From assembly GCF_020685205.1 (NCBI RefSeq), contig NZ_JAJERB010000002.1:434001-498000 (forward strand): a stretch of DNA of 64,000 bases. Reading direction: 5' to 3'. Position numbers and translations under genes: made by a program. This DNA comes from Hymenobacter translucens (GTDB taxonomy: Bacteria; Bacteroidota; Bacteroidia; Cytophagales; Hymenobacteraceae). The notes beneath the pieces were generated by a model. That model was not told the origin of the DNA. It saw only the letters and a program-made list of their open reading frames with translations, and searched no databases. The first letter of the stretch is position 1. Each line of letters begins with the position of its first letter. Of the stretch, positions 44,322 to 52,401 are shown piece by piece.

Positions 44322-45899
44322 TTAGTTTTCCACGGCCAGCAGCCGGCTGCTTACCCGATTGCCCTCCTGCACGTGGCAGTAGTAGGAGCCGGCGGCCAGC
44401 GCGCTGGCATCAAGGGAAAGCTGCTGGGCGCCCCGGGGCAGCACGCGGTCCGCTACCCGCTGTACTTCCCGGCCCATGGTATCGAACAGCGTTACCTGTA
44501 CGTGGCCGCCCCCGGCCTCAAACGTAATGGTAGCGTGCCCCCGTACCGGGTTGGGATACACGCTGAAACCTGGTACGTTCAGGTCGGCCGCCGCGGTGCC
44601 GGTTACTACGCCGGGGCGAATGATGGGCAGGTAAGGGAAGCCCCGGTACAAGAGCTGATTGAGGGTGGTTTGCGGAACCTGGAACCAGTCCTTCAGAATG
44701 CTGGCGTACACGCTGCGGAAGTCGAACTGCATCGGCAGGTTGTCGTTCACGCCCGCCGATGCCGGCAGTACGGGGTTGGTGCCGTGGATAATGGGGTTCA
44801 CGCTGGTGCCGAAAACAATCAGGGGAGCTGCCGCGCCGTGGTCGGTGCCCTTGCCGGAGTTGGCCCGGATGCGGCGCCCAAACTCCGAGAACGTCATGCC
44901 TACTACCCGGTCCTGCACTCGGAGGCGGGCCAGGTCATCCTGAAAGGCTTCAATGGCCTGGGAGATTTTGCCCAGCAGCGTGGCGTGCGTACCCACCGAC
45001 GTAGTGCCCGTGGCCGGCACCTGCAGCACGTGGGTATCGAAGCCGCCGAGGTTGCAGACGTAGATCCGGGTTTGCAGCCCGCCTGCTACCAGCTGGGCTA
45101 CAATCTTGAGCTGGTCGGCCAGGGAGTTGACGCCCGCAGCCGGGTATAGGGGCGAAAGATTGCTGGCCCGGCCCGCCGCCCGTTGAATGGCGGTGTTGTA
45201 TACCTGGGTCTGCTGCACCACTTGCCGGATAAAGGTCAGCTCATGGCCGGCCGGTGTATTAGGGGCCGCGTCCACGCCGCCCGACAGCAGCTGGTAAAAG
45301 GATGACGTGCTGGCAATGGCCATGCCCATGTTCAGGGTGGGCCCCTGCACGCAGTTGCTTACCACCGAGCCGATGCTGATAGCCAGAGGGTCAGGGTTCT
45401 GCGTGCTGGGAAAGCCGGTAGGAAAGCCCGGGTACTCACTGTCGAGGTAGCGCCCGGCCCAGCCCGAGCTGATGGTCACGTTGGAGTCGGAGCCCGACGT
45501 CCAGATGTCGGTGGCCCGAAAGTGTGAGAAGTTGGGATTGGGGTAGCCCACGCTCTGCACCACGCCCACCTTACCGTTCTGGTAGAGGTTGCGCAGGCCC
45601 GCCATAGCCGGATGAAAGCCAGTGGCCTGGGTTAGGGGCAGAACCTCCGACTGAGCAATGGCAATGTCGGCGCGGGCATTCATCAGGGCCGGATACTGGT
45701 CCAGCGGAATCACCATATTCAGCCCGTCGTTGCCGCCGTTGAGCTGAATGAGCACCAGCACGTGGTCGGTCTGGGTGGCCCCGCCGGTCAGCTCGAAAAG
45801 CTCGGGCGAGAAGCCGTACGCGCCGATGGGCAGGCCGCCAAGCAGGGCCGGCATCACCGTAGCCGCCGCGGTAGTTTGGAGAAAGTCTCTGCGCTTCAT
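44322..45899 (-). CDS. DUF1501 domain protein with T9SS sorting domain
   Basis: A 525-residue exported protein. The N-terminus MKRRDFLQTTAAATVMPALLG is twin-arginine-like but with RR not followed by the full motif. The DUF1501 (alkaline-phosphatase-like) domain covers most of residues 40-430 (VLVLIQLNGGNDGLNMVIPLD, NFSHFRATDIW, GFDTHVLQ, TFSEFGRR, TDHGAAAPLIVFG). Residues about 450-525 are a T9SS type A sorting domain (VYPNPVRGHATITFE). It is 92 bp from the DUF1800 gene, and the two families are commonly paired; their joint function is not known. Confidence 0.92.
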   Translation of the reverse strand: MKRRDFLQTTAAATVMPALLGGLPIGAYGFSPELFELTGGATQTDHVLVLIQLNGGNDGLNMVIPLDQYPALMNARADIAIAQSEVLPLTQATGFHPAMAGLRNLYQNGKVGVVQSVGYPNPNFSHFRATDIWTSGSDSNVTISSGWAGRYLDSEYPGFPTGFPSTQNPDPLAISIGSVVSNCVQGPTLNMGMAIASTSSFYQLLSGGVDAAPNTPAGHELTFIRQVVQQTQVYNTAIQRAAGRASNLSPLYPAAGVNSLADQLKIVAQLVAGGLQTRIYVCNLGGFDTHVLQVPATGTTSVGTHATLLGKISQAIEAFQDDLARLRVQDRVVGMTFSEFGRRIRANSGKGTDHGAAAPLIVFGTSVNPIIHGTNPVLPASAGVNDNLPMQFDFRSVYASILKDWFQVPQTTLNQLLYRGFPYLPIIRPGVVTGTAAADLNVPGFSVYPNPVRGHATITFEAGGGHVQVTLFDTMGREVQRVADRVLPRGAQQLSLDASALAAGSYYCHVQEGNRVSSRLLAVEN

Positions 45900-45991
45900 A
45901 AGTAAGCTGGTAGCTGTTGGCTAATAGCTGTTGGCTTTAAGCAGGCTTGGTAAAAAGCCAGCAGCTAAAGGCCATCAGCTAGCAGCTATTG
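45900..45991. repeat. Short AGCTGTTGGCT-type intergenic repeat
   Basis: Contains GCTGGTAGCTGTTGGCTAAT, TAGCTGTTGGCTTTAAGC, then GCCAGCAGCTAAAGGCC and GCTAGCAGCTATT: an imperfect inverted, partly tandem repeat. Related words (AGCTAGCAGCCAACTGCC) occur at 21747-21764. Confidence 0.5.
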
Positions 45992-47713
45992 TTAAGACAA
46001 ATGAAATTCGGCCAGTCCCATGAGCGTGCGCAGCATCAGCTGGAGCTTGGTATTCACGGCAGCACGTTTGGCCGCGTTGGTGGGAGCAGCCAGGTAGTCC
46101 TGCCACTCCACCGTCCACTCAAAGTCGGGAAGGCCCGGCAGCAGCACGCTCTTCAGGTAGGTTAGCTGGTTAGGCGTCAGCGGAATGGGTACGAGCAGCG
46201 TCGCGTATTCCGCGATGAGCAGGTTGGCGTCGCTGGCAACGGTGGCCGGAAACGTAAGCGTCAGCGTTACCGGATCAATGCTGATCCGGGCCCCATTGCG
46301 GCTGTAGCCGTTCGTGCTGATCATCAGGTCCGTAAACTGGTTGCGGCGGGGCAAGGTCACGGCGTTGATCCACATTTCGTGGTACTGGGGCGTCTGGTAG
46401 TAGGCGGCCCAGCCCGCCACGTTGGGCGGGTCGCCCACCACCTGCTGCTGCAGGTTGGTGATGCTGTTGAGGTAGTCCCACATGCCGTACTGCGCCACCA
46501 GATTCGTTGCGGGCGGAAACGCAATCTGCAGCTGCCGCGCCACGCCCAGGCTGAAGTCCAGCGGGCTCTTGATCAGGCAGCCAAAGTTGATGGGGTCGTA
46601 GAAATGCTCACTGCTCAGCAACGCCCGCAGCACCGGGGCCACGTCGTAGTTGCTTTGAATCAGTAGCTGGGCCATTGGCTCAATCACGTCGGCTTCCGTG
46701 GTGGCGTCGATGACGTAGTAAACAAACCAGCGGTAGAGCTTGCGGCACAGAAACCGCGCGGTTTCGGCCTGGTTGAATATCAGGTCCACCAGAGCCTTGT
46801 ATTCCTGGTCGCCGGCGTTGGGAATGGCTACGTTGCCGAACGCGGAGGAAAACTGCTTGATGCTGGTGTCGTGCCGGGATGCCGTAAAATAGCCCGTCAT
46901 GGTCACGTTGTTGTCGCGCCAGCCCGTCAGTACCCGGGCGGCGGCCTGCACGTCGGCTTCGGTGTAGTTGGTGTAGTTGCCGGGACCGATAATAGGGCCT
47001 TTGCCCACCGTAAACAGCTCCAGCAGCTCCCGGCCGTAGTTTTCGTTCGGGGACCCGGCCGTGCTCTGGTTGCCGTTGAGGTAGCGCAGCATGGCTGGCG
47101 AGACGGTGATATCCTTGGTTAGCTGCCGGAAGTTGCCCAGCGCCTGCTGCCGGAGCAGCGCCGCGTAGCGGTAGCCGTAACGGGCGTCGTTGATTTCGCT
47201 GAACTCCACTACGAAGTGGTTGTGCCAGAACAGCGTCATCTTCTCCGCCAGCGTCGGCGTCTGGGTTAGCATCTGGCCCAGCCACCAGGCCCGCAACGAG
47301 CTGCGCCGGACCCCTTCCACGGCTTGGTCGAAAGACTGGTTAACCCAGGTCTGGCCAACGGGTACGCTGGTATCAGTGGTCGAAACGTTGACCGGCGGAG
47401 CAGGCACGGCGGGAGTTGTCAGCAGCCCGTTTATAACCTGGGTCAGGCTTTGGCCGGCGGCAGTAGCTATCTGGGTCCGCGTGGGGCCGAACAGGGTCCG
47501 GCGCAACAGATGTGCCGCCTGCGCAGCGCCCCAGGGCCCGGTATAGGGGTTCAGCCCGGCTGATGAGCGGGCCGTTGTCGGCAGCTGGGTGTTGGCAAAC
47601 CGGCTGACGGTTTCCGGTGGTCCCGCTGGCGGAGTCGTGACGGGCGCACGCTGCGTTGCTGCCGGACTGGTGAGTACAGCCGTGTTTTTGCGGAGGAAAG
47701 ATCTTCTGTCCAT
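45992..47713 (-). CDS. DUF1800 domain protein
   Basis: A 573-residue protein from ATG 47713 (MDRRSFLRKNTAVLTS), which has a Tat-like RRSFLRK start; a longer frame to 47818 would add 35 residues before it. DUF1800 region: HLLRRTLFGPTRTQI, WVNQSFDQAVEGVRRSSL, FWHNHFVVEF, NENYGRELLELFTVG, AARVLTGW, RFLCRKLYRWFVYY, VRQLQ...PPNVAGW. Large exported family usually encoded beside DUF1501 proteins, as here; role unknown, perhaps in surface or polysaccharide-linked export. Confidence 0.93.
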   Translation of the reverse strand: MDRRSFLRKNTAVLTSPAATQRAPVTTPPAGPPETVSRFANTQLPTTARSSAGLNPYTGPWGAAQAAHLLRRTLFGPTRTQIATAAGQSLTQVINGLLTTPAVPAPPVNVSTTDTSVPVGQTWVNQSFDQAVEGVRRSSLRAWWLGQMLTQTPTLAEKMTLFWHNHFVVEFSEINDARYGYRYAALLRQQALGNFRQLTKDITVSPAMLRYLNGNQSTAGSPNENYGRELLELFTVGKGPIIGPGNYTNYTEADVQAAARVLTGWRDNNVTMTGYFTASRHDTSIKQFSSAFGNVAIPNAGDQEYKALVDLIFNQAETARFLCRKLYRWFVYYVIDATTEADVIEPMAQLLIQSNYDVAPVLRALLSSEHFYDPINFGCLIKSPLDFSLGVARQLQIAFPPATNLVAQYGMWDYLNSITNLQQQVVGDPPNVAGWAAYYQTPQYHEMWINAVTLPRRNQFTDLMISTNGYSRNGARISIDPVTLTLTFPATVASDANLLIAEYATLLVPIPLTPNQLTYLKSVLLPGLPDFEWTVEWQDYLAAPTNAAKRAAVNTKLQLMLRTLMGLAEFHLS

Positions 47714-47897
47714 AGGCGGCAGCGCAGTTGAAAATGGAGACGGGAAAGGCCGGTTACAGACCGGTACTACCTGCCAAGATAAGCAGGTGGTTCTGCATTG
47801 ACACCCATTTATTAACAAAGTCTAATGCGGTTGCCGAGAATACTTTCCTATGTAGCTGTTATGGGGGAATTAACTGGGGTTGAGGTGAATAAAAGCA

Positions 47898-47927
47898 AAA
47901 AGCCCCGCCGGTGAGGGCAGGGCTTTT
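47898..47927. terminator. Imperfect terminator hairpin downstream of trypsin-like gene
   Basis: AAAAGCCC (47898-47905) pairs with GGGCTTTT (47920-47927), with partial inner pairing; a T/A-run follows on each side. 27 bp past the stop of the leftward protease gene. Confidence 0.55.
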
Positions 47928-47953
47928 CAAAGCCAGGCAAAGCTCGGCTGGGA

Positions 47954-49114
47954 CTATTCGTATACTTTCACTACGAACACGAAGTCCTGCAGGCGGCGCA
48001 GCTGCTGGGGGCGGGATGCACCGGCTAGTACGTTGGTGCGGGGCAGGCGGTAAGCGCCCCCGGCATTGGCAGCTGACAGCGAGTCTACCAATTTCATCAG
48101 GTACGAGGACTTGGTGGCAAAGGCGGCGCTTTGCGCGTCGGCCTGCCGGCCGCTTACTACCCCGATCAGGTTGCCGCGGTCGTCGAGCAGCGGACCGCCG
48201 CTGTTGCCGGGGTTCACCGGGATGGAAATCTGGTAAAAGGCCGTATCGCCCTCGAAGCCTGAGCGGGCGCTCAGCGAGCCGTCGTTGTACACGAGGTCCT
48301 CGCGGGGGTAGCCCAGCGTGTACACTTTCTCGCCCAGGTCCGACTGACCCCGCTTAAAGGCGTAGGGCAGGCGGCCAAAGCCGGTGAACTTACGGTCCCT
48401 GATGCGCAGAATAGCCAGATCGTGCGCTACGTCGGTGAAGACCGGCTCGGCGTGGTAGCCCTGGTGGTTTTTGTCTTCAATCAGTAAGGAGTCAGCGCCC
48501 TGAATCACGTGGTAGCTCGTCACGAGGTAGCCATCAGCCGTCAGGGCAAAGCCGGTACCGCTGAACTTGCCCTGGTTGACTTCCTCGGCCGGCTTAGTAC
48601 CATCAATCTGGTTGATGGCGCGGTTCATCGCGCGCTGGTTGCGCTTGATGCGCTCTACCTCGCGGCGGAGTACGGTGTAGCCGTACAGCGAAGGCTGCTT
48701 GACGGAAGCGCGCCACAGCTCGACCCCAAACAGGGTTGCCATCACGGCCAGAAAAGCTACCGATGCCGCCACGGCCACCGTGGCCCGGTGGGCACTCCAG
48801 AACTCGCGCAGCCGCCGTTCGGTGCGGGAGATACGCAGCATGGGCTGGGGAGCCTGGGTTTCGAAGGGTGCGGCCGGGGCTATATCGGTCTGCTCCTGAT
48901 CCATCTCGGCCTGGATAGCACGCAGCTTGCGGCGCGTGGCCATCCGATGCCCATAGGCATTCAGCGTGCCGGTCAGCTCTTCGAACTCGGCAAAGCGCAA
49001 AGCAAAATCCGGATCCGCCGCTAAGCGGCGCTCCAGGTCGGCGCGGGCCGGGGCAGGCAGCTGGCCCACCCGGTACGCTTCGAACAAAGCATAATAGTCT
49101 GCTTCCGTCATCAT
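47954..49114 (-). CDS. Membrane-anchored trypsin-like serine protease with cytoplasmic N-terminal domain
   Basis: A 386-residue protein, possibly starting at ATG 49114 or the next codon. Residues 1-95 are cytoplasmic, helical and acidic (YYALFEAYRVGQLPAPARAD, RLAADPDFALRFAEFEELT), resembling the zinc-free anti-sigma-type N-termini of Bacteroidota. A transmembrane helix is near residues 111-130 (VAVAASVAFLAVMATLFG). A periplasmic S1C protease domain has His in SYHVIQGAD, Asp in DVAHDLAILRI and Ser in NPGNSGGPLLD, a complete triad. It is just downstream of an ECF sigma gene and probably cotranscribed. Confidence 0.88.
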   Translation of the reverse strand: MMTEADYYALFEAYRVGQLPAPARADLERRLAADPDFALRFAEFEELTGTLNAYGHRMATRRKLRAIQAEMDQEQTDIAPAAPFETQAPQPMLRISRTERRLREFWSAHRATVAVAASVAFLAVMATLFGVELWRASVKQPSLYGYTVLRREVERIKRNQRAMNRAINQIDGTKPAEEVNQGKFSGTGFALTADGYLVTSYHVIQGADSLLIEDKNHQGYHAEPVFTDVAHDLAILRIRDRKFTGFGRLPYAFKRGQSDLGEKVYTLGYPREDLVYNDGSLSARSGFEGDTAFYQISIPVNPGNSGGPLLDDRGNLIGVVSGRQADAQSAAFATKSSYLMKLVDSLSAANAGGAYRLPRTNVLAGASRPQQLRRLQDFVFVVKVYE

Positions 49115-49156
49115 AGCTCGTTGGGGACTTAACCCCGGGTATTTCCCTGACTTGGC

Positions 49157-49744
49157 TTAGTAAGACTCTTCTTCCTTGTAGGAGGTAAAGAAGAGCTTCT
49201 TCAACCGTACCAGGCACTTGTATTTTTGATTCTTCGCGTTATCGGCGTTGGTGTAGCCGAAATCCGTGGTAAGCTGCTGCATAGACTTATCCAGCAGGTA
49301 AAATCCTTCAATCAGCGAACGGCAGGGCTCCCCCAAGCGGTTCAGGGCTTCGGCCATGGTGGCAAAGCGGCGGTCGCGCTCCTCGGCCACCATAAGGTCT
49401 TCTTCGGCCCCGGTTTCCAGAAAGGGCTCGTGGTCGTCGATGCGGCCGCCAAAGCGGGTTTTCTCGGCGAGGCGCTTCAGCCACAGACGGCGACACACGG
49501 CGTAGAGGTAGGTCTTGATCTGACAGCTCAGCTCCAGGGAGCCTTCGCGGATCTTCTCATAGAACACCATCACGCCCTCCTGGTATACATCCTTGGCTTC
49601 GTCCTCGGTGCCGCTGTTCTGCAGCACAAAGTGCGAAATCATCGGCTGGTGCAACCGGTAGAGCTGGGCCAGGGCCCGGTCGTCGCCGCGGCGAATTGCC
49701 GCCACAAACTCTTCATCCGTGTAGGAAGGTTGACCCTTACCCAT
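49157..49744 (-). CDS. ECF-type RNA polymerase sigma factor
   Basis: A 195-residue sigma-70 family factor. Region 2: FVAAIRRGDDRALAQLYRLH, ISHFVLQNSG.DEAKDVYQEGVMVFYE, with the usual region 2.4 helix ..SCQIKTYLYAVCRRLWLKRL. Region 4: EPCRSLIEGFYLLDKSMQQL, TDFGYTNADNAKNQKYKCLVRLKKLF. It starts at ATG 49744 (MGKGQPSYTD). It stands 42 bp upstream of the membrane-protease gene, so the protease is its likely anti-sigma or output partner. Confidence 0.92.
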   Translation of the reverse strand: MGKGQPSYTDEEFVAAIRRGDDRALAQLYRLHQPMISHFVLQNSGTEDEAKDVYQEGVMVFYEKIREGSLELSCQIKTYLYAVCRRLWLKRLAEKTRFGGRIDDHEPFLETGAEEDLMVAEERDRRFATMAEALNRLGEPCRSLIEGFYLLDKSMQQLTTDFGYTNADNAKNQKYKCLVRLKKLFFTSYKEEESY

Positions 49745-49877
49745 TCGTTTTGCTCGTTAATACCATGATGTCAGGCAGGGTAACCCGCCTGAATATTTTT
49801 TTCTACTGTCGGGTTACCTTACGATGACCTGGGTATGAAGGGAGCTTTTTGACTTTCTTTTCAACACAACACCAATC

Positions 49878-50168
49878 ATGAAAAACCTCCTGAAAGTATC
49901 CGCTCTGGCCTTCGTATTCGCCGCTGCTCTGACCTCGTGCGAGTCGAAGTCGACCGAGACCACCGAGACCACGACCATGGAAGCTCCCGCTACCACCACG
50001 ACCACGGACTCGATGACCACCACGACCGAAGCTGGTGCTACCACTGAGGCTGGCGCTACCACGACCGACGCCGGTGCTACTACGACTACGGATGCTGCTG
50101 GTGCTACCACCACGGCTCCTGCTGCTAGCAGCACGACCACCACGACTGCTACCACCGAGCAGCACTAA
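49878..50168 (+). CDS. Thr-rich low-complexity lipoprotein
   Basis: A 96-residue protein: a lipoprotein signal (AFVFAAALTSC, lipobox LTSC, Cys21), then a tail made almost entirely of Thr, Ala, Glu, Ser and Gly (about 40 Thr). No fold expected; similar tails could be surface-exposed or heavily O-glycosylated. Divergent from the sigma-factor gene and followed by a terminator, both consistent with a real gene. Confidence 0.75.
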   Translation: MKNLLKVSALAFVFAAALTSCESKSTETTETTTMEAPATTTTTDSMTTTTEAGATTEAGATTTDAGATTTTDAAGATTTAPAASSTTTTTATTEQH

Positions 50169-50202
50169 TTGCCCGTCGGCCTGAGCCGACTGTGCTATTC
50201 CG

Positions 50203-50241
50203 ACAGCCCGCTTTCCGTACTGGAAGGCGGGCTGTTCTGTT
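50203..50241 (+). terminator. Terminator after Thr-rich lipoprotein gene
   Basis: ACAGCCCGCTTTCC (50203-50216) pairs with GGAAGGCGGGCTGT (50222-50235, one mismatch), followed by TCTGTTTT. Confidence 0.72.
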
Positions 50242-50281
50242 TTAGCTGAAATAAAAAAAATTTATGTCATTAATTTAATAT

Positions 50282-50289
50282 TAAATTTG
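50282..50289 (+). promoter_or_regulatory. Candidate -7 box for small acidic protein gene
   Basis: TAAATTTG, an exact TAnnTTTG match in an AT-rich stretch, about 60 bp before the TTG at 50351. Confidence 0.5.
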
Positions 50290-50350
50290 CAGAATGCATT
50301 ATTGCAAACTGCTAAGATAAGGACGGGATACGGTCCTGCTACACGTCTAT

Positions 50351-50575
50351 TTGTTTTATCCGGTGTCTTCTACCAAGCCAGCCCTGCCCCGCTCCAACTC
50401 GTCCGACCTTCCATTAGCCACCCCGGTTCAGCGCCGGGAGGATGCTGTCGAGCCTGAGCCGAAACCCTGGGCGCCACCGCAAAGCATGGGTCCGCCGGTG
50501 GTCATTATCGGGGCTTACGCCGTGGGCGAGGACGACGATGCCCTGCTGAACGGGCACCCGGACATCCGGTATTAG
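50351..50575 (+). CDS. Small hypothetical protein (start uncertain)
   Basis: Up to 74 residues from TTG 50351 (GTG 50363 is an alternative). Pro/Glu-rich (DAVEPEPKPWAPP), ending in a short VVIIGAYAVGEDDDALL segment with a hydrophobic run and acidic tail. No family recognised. Support comes only from the promoter box and the position between a terminator and the end of the next gene, so confidence is low. Confidence 0.4.
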   Translation: MFYPVSSTKPALPRSNSSDLPLATPVQRREDAVEPEPKPWAPPQSMGPPVVIIGAYAVGEDDDALLNGHPDIRY

Positions 50576-50591
50576 GGCTGGGCTAAGCCGG

Positions 50592-52388
50592 CTAAAGCTT
50601 TTCTTCCAGCCATAAAAAGCCAGCAGCCAGTACAAACAGTAGCATCAGCCAGCGCGCATCCCAGGCTACCTGCTTTTCCTGCACCATAGCCCTTTCCTCG
50701 ACCGGCTTACCGGGTCGGACCCCATCGTGAGCCGCCGCCCGATTTAGCTGGCTTTTCGGGCCCCGCCAATCCTTGGCGCTGAAAACGTAGAAGGTAAAGG
50801 GGGAGCTGCCCGTCTGCCTCACGAGGTGCCACCCAGGCTGGTGGGGCCAGTATTGCGCGGTGCTCCATTCCGGCAGCCGCTGATCCTGGCGCAGACCAAG
50901 CTGAACAAATGAGCCGGCAGCGTGTAACGGTCTTACCCTGGGCTGAGGGTCGGTGACCGGGGCTTCCAGACGCAGGGTGAGGGGCTGCAACACGGAAGGC
51001 CAGGCCGTAAGGACCGCCCCAGAGGCTGTGTGGGGTGACGGGCGGCTGGCCGCAGTCAACAGTCGGCTCCAGTAGGCATCATAGGCAGCGAGGTTGTTTT
51101 CCAGAGGCCACTGAAAGGTAGCCGTCACCATCGATACAACGATGGTACCGAGGCCATAACGTCGGCTGGCAACGGCAGTCCGCTGGCGAAAGTCGGACAC
51201 AAGGCTCCGGGCCAGCCCGCCGGGGCGCAACGAATACGGCAGGGATGCCCGCATCCGGGCTGGAACATCAGGCCAGGTAAGCAGTTGAGCCGCTGAATCA
51301 GCTGAAGCAGTTGGGTGGAAGTCGGTGGCGGCCGGTATGGTTCGGGGCAGAGAAGACGATTCAGCCAGTACAACCAACCCCAGTCCCTGCCGGCGAATTG
51401 CGGCTTGCAGCGCCCCTGATTCATTCCCACTGATAGTGGATAGCGCGGCTGCGTCGGAAACGAGCAGATCATAGCGTTCCAGCAGCCCGGGGGTTAGCCG
51501 GGATACATCGTGGGGAGGCTGGTTTAGAAACTCCTTTTGAATCAGGTTACGGCTGATGGTCGTGCGCAGAGCCACGGTATGCTGGCGCGAAGCCAGATGG
51601 TTTTTCAGAAACCGAAACTCAAACGAAGGGGCACTGGCCAGGAGCAAAACGCGTAGGGTGGGCGCGCCCACCACCTCTACGGGCACCGGTTCACTGGCCA
51701 GCACCCGACCATTGCGGCGGGCTTCAAGGTGGTACACAGACACGCCCGTTGCCCGGGGCAGGTAGCGAAGCCGAAAGCTGCCGGTGCCGCCGGCCAGGCG
51801 GACAGAGTCGCGCGGGGCCCCGCTGGCCTGCAGATACAGCCAGACCGGACCGCGGGTGGCCGGGCTGGTAAATCGTCCCTCTACCCGTAAGGCTTGTCCA
51901 AGAGAGAAATAACGGTTCCAATGCGCCTGCTCGAACCCCTGGTATAACCTCGGATGTAGCCGTTGCCGCATAGGGCCCAGCAGCGGAACATCGGCTGCCG
52001 GAATACCGGCGCCCAGCACATGCAGAATCCGCTGCTGAGGGTACTGTTCCCGCAGCGCCAGCAAGTTGGTGCACGCCGGCGTATCGGAGGCTACCGTGGG
52101 GGAGTAGCGCAGCACCCGCGCCTGCGGGCCCAGCCGGTGCAGCAGGGCCCGCAGCGTATCGATGGAGTAGCCACCGTCGGTGAGCAGTACAGCCACCGGA
52201 GCGGGGGTGAGGGCCCGGTGGGAGGGAGGATAGGCTAGCAGCCCGAGGGCAATAACCGCCACCCAGCCAGCCAGCAACCGGGGTAGCAGGCGCTGGCGGC
52301 GGGGGCGCCGAAAAGCCTGCACCGTCAGGGCCCCGCCAAGCAGCAGGCAAGCGGTAAGCAAAGCAAAAAAAGTGACAGTAGGACTCAT
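50592..52388 (-). CDS. Membrane protein of MoxR/BatA-type operon
   Basis: A 598-residue membrane protein. Two transmembrane helices at the N-terminus (VTFFALLTACLLLGGALTV about residues 5-23; LAGWVAVIALGLLAY about 38-53) and one near the C-terminus (MLLFVLAAGFLWLEEKL). The central ~500 residues are periplasmic, including a flavodoxin-like or GATase-like region (VAVLLTDGGYSIDTL, RVLLLASAPSFEFRFLKNHLA, YDLLVSDAAALSTI, LGLVVLAES). No classic MIDAS-type VWA motif is visible. It is the last gene of the leftward operon; exact role unknown. Confidence 0.82.
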   Translation of the reverse strand: MSPTVTFFALLTACLLLGGALTVQAFRRPRRQRLLPRLLAGWVAVIALGLLAYPPSHRALTPAPVAVLLTDGGYSIDTLRALLHRLGPQARVLRYSPTVASDTPACTNLLALREQYPQQRILHVLGAGIPAADVPLLGPMRQRLHPRLYQGFEQAHWNRYFSLGQALRVEGRFTSPATRGPVWLYLQASGAPRDSVRLAGGTGSFRLRYLPRATGVSVYHLEARRNGRVLASEPVPVEVVGAPTLRVLLLASAPSFEFRFLKNHLASRQHTVALRTTISRNLIQKEFLNQPPHDVSRLTPGLLERYDLLVSDAAALSTISGNESGALQAAIRRQGLGLVVLAESSSLPRTIPAATDFHPTASADSAAQLLTWPDVPARMRASLPYSLRPGGLARSLVSDFRQRTAVASRRYGLGTIVVSMVTATFQWPLENNLAAYDAYWSRLLTAASRPSPHTASGAVLTAWPSVLQPLTLRLEAPVTDPQPRVRPLHAAGSFVQLGLRQDQRLPEWSTAQYWPHQPGWHLVRQTGSSPFTFYVFSAKDWRGPKSQLNRAAAHDGVRPGKPVEERAMVQEKQVAWDARWLMLLFVLAAGFLWLEEKL

Positions 52389-52401
52389 GTGGATGCTCGG
52401 G

